This document shows, piece by piece, positions 59,431 through 64,000 of a stretch of DNA of 64,000 bases. Position 1 is the stretch's first letter. Each line of letters starts with the position of its first letter. This DNA is from an uncultured Glaciecola sp. (GTDB lineage Bacteria; Pseudomonadota; Gammaproteobacteria; Enterobacterales; Alteromonadaceae). The stretch covers positions 248,001 to 312,000 of the forward strand of contig CANMCE010000004.1 of assembly GCA_947496235.1 (NCBI GenBank), read 5' to 3'. Position numbers and translations under genes: made by a program. The notes under the pieces were generated by a model. The model had not been told where the DNA came from and searched no databases. It saw only the letters and a program-made list of their open reading frames with translations.

Positions 59431-61401
59431 TTACCTGAAATCTGGAGAAAGCCGGTACACAGGACAATGTTCTGCAGCTTCTTCGAGCAATACGTTTGCC
59501 TGAGTCGTTTCGTCCAACAGTTTAAATGCCAATGCTTTTCTTAAATAAGCAGGGGGGGAGAGCTCAGTATTGCTAAGCTTCTTAAGCTCGCTAAGCCACT
59601 GTTCGTGATTTTGAGCGTCTGCTATTAACTGAATTTGATAATACAGGCGATACACTTGGTCATCCAAAGAGGTGTTGTCTCTTAGGTGGTCCCGCTCAAG
59701 AATCTTTAACGCTGTTCTAGAGGCTTCTTTGGCCTCTTCTAGACGATTGAGTTGTCTATATGCTTCGGCTAAATCTCCCCATTGTTGATGTATTCCAGCG
59801 TCTTGGTTACCAATGAGCTCTTGTACTTCAAGTCTTAAATCTAACGCCCGCTGATAGTCGCCTTGATAATAGTGAATAGCAGACAGCCCTTCTAAGGGCA
59901 TATATGACTGAGGTGCCAATTGACGGGCAGTCTCAAACTTTTCTTGGGCGACGTCTAACTCAGACTTGCAAAGGTACATAAACCCCAGATTAGATAGAAT
60001 TAATTCATTGGGCTTTATCGCAACCTGGGATTCCCAAGCCTTTATTGCGTTGTCTTTGTTGCCACTATAAAACTCCATAATTGCTAGCAGTTGAAAAGGA
60101 CGCCAGTAATCTTCAAGTACCAATGCAGCTTGACGGGCAAAACCCAAGGCTTGATTTAGCTCATCTTTATCACCAGAACTGCGATACAAGTTGAAATATA
60201 CGGTGGCCAAACCCATTAGTGCTTCAACATTACTGGGGTGCTCTTGAAGTAGGGTTTCAAACTGAGACCTAGCGAGGTCTCGCTGGCCAGTTTTATCATG
60301 TAAAAAGCCAAGAACCGTCTGAACATAAAGGTTATTTGGAGAAAGGGAGTTTGCTTGATGACATTGCTTCGTGGCTTGCTCCAGTAGCGCTTTTTCGTTT
60401 TCTCTCCAACTTTCATGGATGGATATCTCGCACAATAATCCATGCGCCGGTCCATAAAACGGGTGGTCACGCAGTAATTGCTCAATTAAGTGCTGTGCCT
60501 CGTTTAGTGCTTCAAATGACTGATAGTCTTCAATCAACTCTCTGGCTTTTAAATAATTGCGTTGCTGGCCTAGGCTCAGCATCGCTTTGCTCTCAATCGG
60601 TTTTTTGGTACGAACAAGAAGGTAGGTGTCTTGTTTTAATCTTTCTTGCACATAAGGGGTGGAATACAAGGTGTCTAACTGGTCTTGCTGGCTGATATTT
60701 TCCACCGACAATACTTGATCAAAAGTGCCATCAGATAGGTACAGCCTGATACCATTGTAGCGGCCAACAGAAATCGATTCTACCATTAAAACCCAATCAC
60801 TCTGGAACGACTTAATGAGATCAGAGGGACTCTCTTGAAAGCTGTTTAGAGCAAGCGGGACGACAGTCACTTGAAACTGCTCGCTATAAAGAGTGCTTAA
60901 CTTTTCTGCAATGAGGTAAAGCCGTTTATCCTGCGGGTAAATCAATAAGCTCTTTTTCATGCCCGGCAAACTGAAAGTTGAGGAGGAAGAGGGGCCTTGG
61001 CTCAGAAATCCGATACCCGCTAAAAAAACGATCAATAACCCCAAACCAATGTACAAAGGCACGCGAGTCTTGGGCTTGCTTTCTGAGGTTGGCTCGTCAG
61101 GCAAGGAGGTGGAGCGCTCCTTGTCTTCTGAACTTTGATACAAGGTGTAGGCTTTTACATTGAGCGCAGCAGCTATTCGTTCCAACGATTGAGGCTCAAT
61201 GAGTATTCCTCTAAACGCTTTACTGACTAAATCTCTAGGTGCTGAATCAATACCTTCAATAGAAGCAATCTTTTCTGCCAATGCAGCTTGGGTTTTAAAT
61301 CCTGATTGACGCAAAGCCTGTTCTAATTTCGCCCTAGATGCACGTACGCCTCTTTGCCGCGTTCTTTTTTCGTTATTCCTTGTATTGCTGCTACTTGGCA
61401 C
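59431..61401 (-). CDS. HTH - transmembrane - TPR protein
   Basis: A 656-residue protein. Residues about 24-90 form an XRE-like helix-turn-helix ('KTQAALAEKIASIEG', 'RDLVSKAFRG', 'SLERIAAALNV'). One TM helix lies at 114-134 (PLYIGLGLLIVFLAGIGFL). The periplasmic part has an alpha/beta segment (about 145-260), then many TPR-like repeats (about 285-645). The layout (cytoplasmic DNA-binding domain, single TM, exported repeats) resembles ToxR/CadC-type one-component sensors, though the HTH class differs. Divergent from a secreted-protein gene 132 bases away, its likely target. Confidence 0.75.
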   Translation of the reverse strand: MPSSSNTRNNEKRTRQRGVRASRAKLEQALRQSGFKTQAALAEKIASIEGIDSAPRDLVSKAFRGILIEPQSLERIAAALNVKAYTLYQSSEDKERSTSLPDEPTSESKPKTRVPLYIGLGLLIVFLAGIGFLSQGPSSSSTFSLPGMKKSLLIYPQDKRLYLIAEKLSTLYSEQFQVTVVPLALNSFQESPSDLIKSFQSDWVLMVESISVGRYNGIRLYLSDGTFDQVLSVENISQQDQLDTLYSTPYVQERLKQDTYLLVRTKKPIESKAMLSLGQQRNYLKARELIEDYQSFEALNEAQHLIEQLLRDHPFYGPAHGLLCEISIHESWRENEKALLEQATKQCHQANSLSPNNLYVQTVLGFLHDKTGQRDLARSQFETLLQEHPSNVEALMGLATVYFNLYRSSGDKDELNQALGFARQAALVLEDYWRPFQLLAIMEFYSGNKDNAIKAWESQVAIKPNELILSNLGFMYLCKSELDVAQEKFETARQLAPQSYMPLEGLSAIHYYQGDYQRALDLRLEVQELIGNQDAGIHQQWGDLAEAYRQLNRLEEAKEASRTALKILERDHLRDNTSLDDQVYRLYYQIQLIADAQNHEQWLSELKKLSNTELSPPAYLRKALAFKLLDETTQANVLLEEAAEHCPVYRLSPDFR

Positions 61402-61533
61402 GGGTTGCCTGCTCCTGAAGACGTTAAATCCGTATAAATCCGCTTATCTACGTTTAGCTGCGGATGCATGGTTTTAATCCTAAGGCAAAGATGGTTCACG
61501 TTCAATTCCACAAATTAAAAAAAGGAACGTTAA
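61402..61533. promoter_or_regulatory. Divergent control region of the HTH-TPR/secreted pair
   Basis: A 132-base gap between divergent starts, holding promoters both ways. Two close repeats (TAAATCCG and TAAATCCG at 61424-61439 region) could be an operator. AAAAGGAACG before 61534 is a strong ribosome-binding site. Confidence 0.4.
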
Positions 61534-63063
61534 ATGAAAAGCTGCATCATCAAAAACGGCATAGTGAAAAACCATGTATCAAAGCTAGCTGTTATTTTTT
61601 TCTCTTTGTCACTATCCAACCACGCGCTGGCAAATGAAGCGGATTGTATTCAGGTTTATCCCTGGGCAGAAAAAGGCTATGAATGGGTTAGAAATGAAAG
61701 AGGGGGCTTTCATCAAGGCAATCGAATAATTAAGGCATTGGAAGATGAGTACTTTATTCCGGTATTTCATAAATCCTTAACTGAATTTAGTGAGAGTGAC
61801 CTGGGTGCCTTGCAAACCCATCTCAATACTTGTCATAAAGCCGGTCGTGAGCTGGCACATAAAGCGTCAAAAGCAGGAGACCGAGCAACGGGGCAGGTGT
61901 ATGTAATGGCGAATCAATTTATCGCCAGCGTACTGCGTTCAAAGTTAACTCAAAACCTTCCATCAAACTTCATTAATACTATGTTGAATCAGCAAGGTAA
62001 TTTAGTGAAAAGAAAAGCGGCTATTGCCGATGCTGAACGTGCACTGAGCAAAGCCCGAAGCCTTGCCGCCAATTCAGATAGCTTGTTGTCATTGGCTCAG
62101 ATGAAAGTTGCACCCTATCTGGTTTTTTTAAGTGAAGAGCACAAAAGTGCATTTCTTGATGAAATAACCAGTATTAACGCAGGTCTTAAAAAGCAGCTGG
62201 AGCAACAGCAAATCGCTGCATTTGACAGCTATGAAGATTCTCTAGCGGGTTTAGAGGCCTTTTTACAGGACAGAAAACCTAATAGACGCACGCGGGAGCG
62301 TATGAGAGGCAGTCAATCCAGAGAATTGGAGATGGCTATTCACGCCAAACTACAAGGTTTGTCAGAAGCCGCTATTTCAGATGCAGTAAATCAATTGGAA
62401 GGTTTTGACTCTACTCTTGAAGGGTTGCGATCGTTAATCAAGTTCCAGCAACGTGTCACATTGGCCCTGCGTCAGGCCAAAGCCATGGGAAATTATCGCT
62501 TTGACAAAGCCTATAAAACCAAGCTGGATGAGCTAGCTACAGCATCACTGAAGGAGTTTGAACAGGAGCTGGCGGGTTATGCCGTCAATAAGAAAAGCCT
62601 GACGACTATTAATCGCGCGGTACAAAGCCTGTTTTCTCAGCAACCATTGCCGGCCAACATTGAACAGTACAGAAAGGTCGCTTTGGCACAGGCAGAATCT
62701 ATGCAAATTGCACTGACCAAACAGCGTTGCTATCAGGCTATTGCTGGCGTTCAAATAGACATGGACGACTTGGATGTCGGGTTATTGGATGGCAAAGGGG
62801 CCAGTACATTAGGGTTGTTTGTCTGTCGACTCGATGATCGAGGTTATGAGCTTATTAGCTATCAAGCACCAGGCTTTATTGGCAACACCCATGTCTTGAA
62901 GGTGAAAACCCCAAGAGGGATAACGTTAACGCTCAACTTAGAGCCATTGGAAGTCAACGAAGGTGAAGAATTACTGGTAGGCGTATTAGCAAAAGATGTG
63001 TCACAAGAAACAGAGTTCACCATAGCTCAGTGGCAGGATTATGCCCAACAATTGATCCCGTAA
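61534..63063 (+). CDS. Large secreted helical protein of unknown function
   Basis: A 509-residue protein not recognised. A signal peptide (residues about 17-34, ending 'NHALA') is followed by Cys38 and Cys88. Most of the mature protein is long charged helices ('AERALSKARSLAANSDSLLSLAQMK', 'KTKLDELATASLKEFEQELAGY'). The last 90 residues are beta-rich ('GLFVCRLDDRGYELISY', 'TLTLNLEPLEVNEGEELLVGVL'). No enzyme motif is visible. Its divergence from the HTH-TM-TPR gene suggests a sensed or regulated partner. Confidence 0.7.
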   Translation: MKSCIIKNGIVKNHVSKLAVIFFSLSLSNHALANEADCIQVYPWAEKGYEWVRNERGGFHQGNRIIKALEDEYFIPVFHKSLTEFSESDLGALQTHLNTCHKAGRELAHKASKAGDRATGQVYVMANQFIASVLRSKLTQNLPSNFINTMLNQQGNLVKRKAAIADAERALSKARSLAANSDSLLSLAQMKVAPYLVFLSEEHKSAFLDEITSINAGLKKQLEQQQIAAFDSYEDSLAGLEAFLQDRKPNRRTRERMRGSQSRELEMAIHAKLQGLSEAAISDAVNQLEGFDSTLEGLRSLIKFQQRVTLALRQAKAMGNYRFDKAYKTKLDELATASLKEFEQELAGYAVNKKSLTTINRAVQSLFSQQPLPANIEQYRKVALAQAESMQIALTKQRCYQAIAGVQIDMDDLDVGLLDGKGASTLGLFVCRLDDRGYELISYQAPGFIGNTHVLKVKTPRGITLTLNLEPLEVNEGEELLVGVLAKDVSQETEFTIAQWQDYAQQLIP

Positions 63064-63079
63064 TACTGTGTTTACACAT

Positions 63080-63106
63080 GTGCAGGTGGTGACAAACTAC
63101 CTGCAC
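63080..63106 (+). terminator. Candidate terminator after the secreted-protein gene
   Basis: GTGCAGGTGGT (63080-63090) pairs with ACTACCTGCAC (63096-63106) over 11 bp with one G-T wobble; loop GACAA. A short T-rich tract (TCTCTT) follows. It starts 17 bases after the stop. Confidence 0.65.
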
Positions 63107-63197
63107 TCTCTTGCAAATACTGACGTATTGATAGAGCTAATAAATCAGATTTTGGACACGCAAAAACTGTCAGTGCCGGTTTGCCACTACACTCCCC

Positions 63198-63240
63198 GTC
63201 AATTCCTTGTGAAGATAATCAATCTTCACAAGGAATTGAC
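63198..63240. repeat. Perfect 19-bp inverted repeat
   Basis: Arms at 63198-63216 (GTCAATTCCTTGTGAAGAT) and 63222-63240 are perfect inverse complements around a 5-base loop AATCA. It directly abuts the third tRNA-end copy. No T-run follows, so it does not look like a simple terminator. Confidence 0.85.
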
Positions 63241-63252
63241 CCTCTGGTACCA
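63241..63252. repeat. Third, short copy of the tRNA-Leu 3' end
   Basis: CCTCTGGTACCA matches the last 12 bases of the tRNA-Leu gene exactly. It is followed after about 26 bases by GTCGG and a T-run, as at attR. It probably marks the distal end of an older integration at the same tRNA. Confidence 0.6.
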
Positions 63253-63264
63253 CTATGCAAACTG

Positions 63265-63290
63265 AGCCAACGAAAGTCGGTTTTTTTTGT
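63265..63290 (+). terminator. Diverged terminator after the third tRNA-end copy
   Basis: AGCCAAC (about 63265-63271) can pair with GTCGGTT (about 63276-63282) around GAAA, with one mismatch and one wobble, followed by a run of eight T. It resembles the terminator at 57713. Confidence 0.5.
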
Positions 63291-63298
63291 GTCTAAAT

Positions 63299-64000
63299 TT
63301 ATAGCTTAGCCAAATGCTTACCTAAAACATAGCCTTGCGTGTAGTTATGACCAAGGTTTAGTCCTGCTACTGTCATCGGATATTCAACTCCACCGAAAAA
63401 GTTGCCGGCGCAGTTTCCAGCAGCATAAAGCCCTGGAATAGGCTTGTCGTTAATATCGAGACATTGCAAATTCTCATTTACTTCGACACCAGAACAAGAC
63501 ATAGACATACCTAACAAGCGATGAATGCCATAAAACGGTGGCTTGTCGATAGTTTTTAAGTATTTGCTTGGCTTGCCAAATTCTGTAACTTTACCGGCTG
63601 CAACCATTTGATTGTAATTTTTGACTGTTGTTAGAAATGCTTCTACGTCAGTAATACCTAATTTTTCAGCGAGTTGTTCCAACGTATCAGCTTTCACTGT
63701 GTTGATAAGATCTACTTCTACGCCTTGGCGCTCAACGTCTTCTTCTGGCATCCATATTTTTAACTCTTCCGGTGACACCAGTTCTCCTGACCAGTCAGCC
63801 GCTTTACTCATGAAGTCTGCATCGAAGATCTGACAGTAATGACCTTTGTTTTGAGCATCAAGCACATAGTTGTTCATCAGCTCCATACCCAATGTCTCAT
63901 CACAGAAACGTTTGCCGTTTAGCTTAATTCGCATAAATGGCTGATCGCACATTGGGCCAGAATCAAAGTCATGACACATTTTGGTGTGTCCTAGGTTTTC
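63299..64000 (-). CDS. FAD-dependent oxidoreductase (fumarate reductase-like), C-terminal part
   Basis: A partial gene whose frame is still open at the right edge of the window (internal Met at 63979 is not a real start). The C-terminal 233 residues include 'ADTLEQLAEKLGI', 'FYGIHRLLGMSMSCSGVEVNENLQCLD' and 'PIPGLYAAGNCAGNFFGGVEYP', typical of soluble flavin reductases of the FrdA/ketosteroid-dehydrogenase superfamily. The N-terminal FAD-binding domain and substrate residues lie outside, so the substrate cannot be named. Confidence 0.85.
   Translation of the reverse strand, partial: ENLGHTKMCHDFDSGPMCDQPFMRIKLNGKRFCDETLGMELMNNYVLDAQNKGHYCQIFDADFMSKAADWSGELVSPEELKIWMPEEDVERQGVEVDLINTVKADTLEQLAEKLGITDVEAFLTTVKNYNQMVAAGKVTEFGKPSKYLKTIDKPPFYGIHRLLGMSMSCSGVEVNENLQCLDINDKPIPGLYAAGNCAGNFFGGVEYPMTVAGLNLGHNYTQGYVLGKHLAKL

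Noticed and set aside
59431-61401. STAND/NLR-type defence protein (TPR array)
   Set aside because: TPR repeats suggested this, but there is no P-loop NTPase domain, and the HTH plus single TM helix point to a membrane one-component regulator.
63068-63265. A 65-codon frame after the secreted-protein gene
   Set aside because: It is made of the terminator hairpin, the 19-bp inverted repeat and the tRNA remnant, so it is unlikely to be coding.

Overview
The window is chromosomal DNA from a gammaproteobacterium, most likely an Alteromonadales member of the Glaciecola/Paraglaciecola/Alteromonas group. That placement is inferred from protein character, low-to-moderate GC, and gene order (zapE-zapG-degQ-degS-murA, mla operon, kds/lpt/rpoN/ptsN operon, arcB-gltBD). 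No search was run. Positions 1 to about 51 kb are core genome. From about 51 kb to 63.3 kb is an accessory region next to a tRNA-Leu gene.

Core layout. 1-1000: tail of a REP-type (Y1) transposase and a YebC/YeeN-family regulator. 1.0-6.7 kb: zapE, divergent from zapG and the periplasmic proteases degQ and degS, then murA converging on degS. 6.7-10.0 kb: minus-strand operon mlaFEDCB-ibaG-murA (phospholipid retrograde transport, then peptidoglycan precursor synthesis). 10.5-19.8 kb: plus-strand operon yrbG-kdsD-kdsC-lptC-lptA-lptB-rpoN-hpf-ptsN-rapZ-npr, then mgtE. It couples KDO and LPS export to sigma-54 and the nitrogen PTS. 19.9-28.6 kb: arcB, then the glutamate synthase pair gltB-gltD. 28.9-33.0 kb: two uncharacterised proteins, mtnN, a CbiB-like protein, a BtuF-like protein and a rhodanese. 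33-43 kb: tyrS, an M23 peptidase, an SRPBCC protein, an Hpt/HD-GYP protein, a PlsC-like acyltransferase, rraB, a CheY-like regulator, a PKD lipoprotein and a diguanylate cyclase. 43-50.7 kb: valS, holC and pepA, divergent from lptF-lptG, then an RDD protein.

Accessory region. tRNA-Leu(CAA) at 50948-51034 is the integration site of a small P4-like element bounded by a 24-bp direct repeat of the tRNA 3' end (51012-51035 and 57659-57682). It carries a tyrosine integrase, an AlpA-like regulator, several small HTH proteins, a 1.5-kb gene-poor stretch with repeated hairpins, and, next to the right end, a two-gene cargo: a three-TM protein with a GAF-like domain, overlapping a small basic protein. 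Beyond it lies a second, decayed segment ending in a third, shorter copy of the tRNA end (63241-63252). That segment holds an IS10-like insertion sequence, an istB remnant, and a divergent pair: an HTH-TM-TPR protein and a large secreted protein of unknown function. The window ends inside a flavoprotein gene.

The best candidates for undescribed biology are the GAF-like membrane protein cassette (56234-57438) and the HTH-TM-TPR/secreted-protein pair (59431-63063). Their functions are not established by anything visible here.
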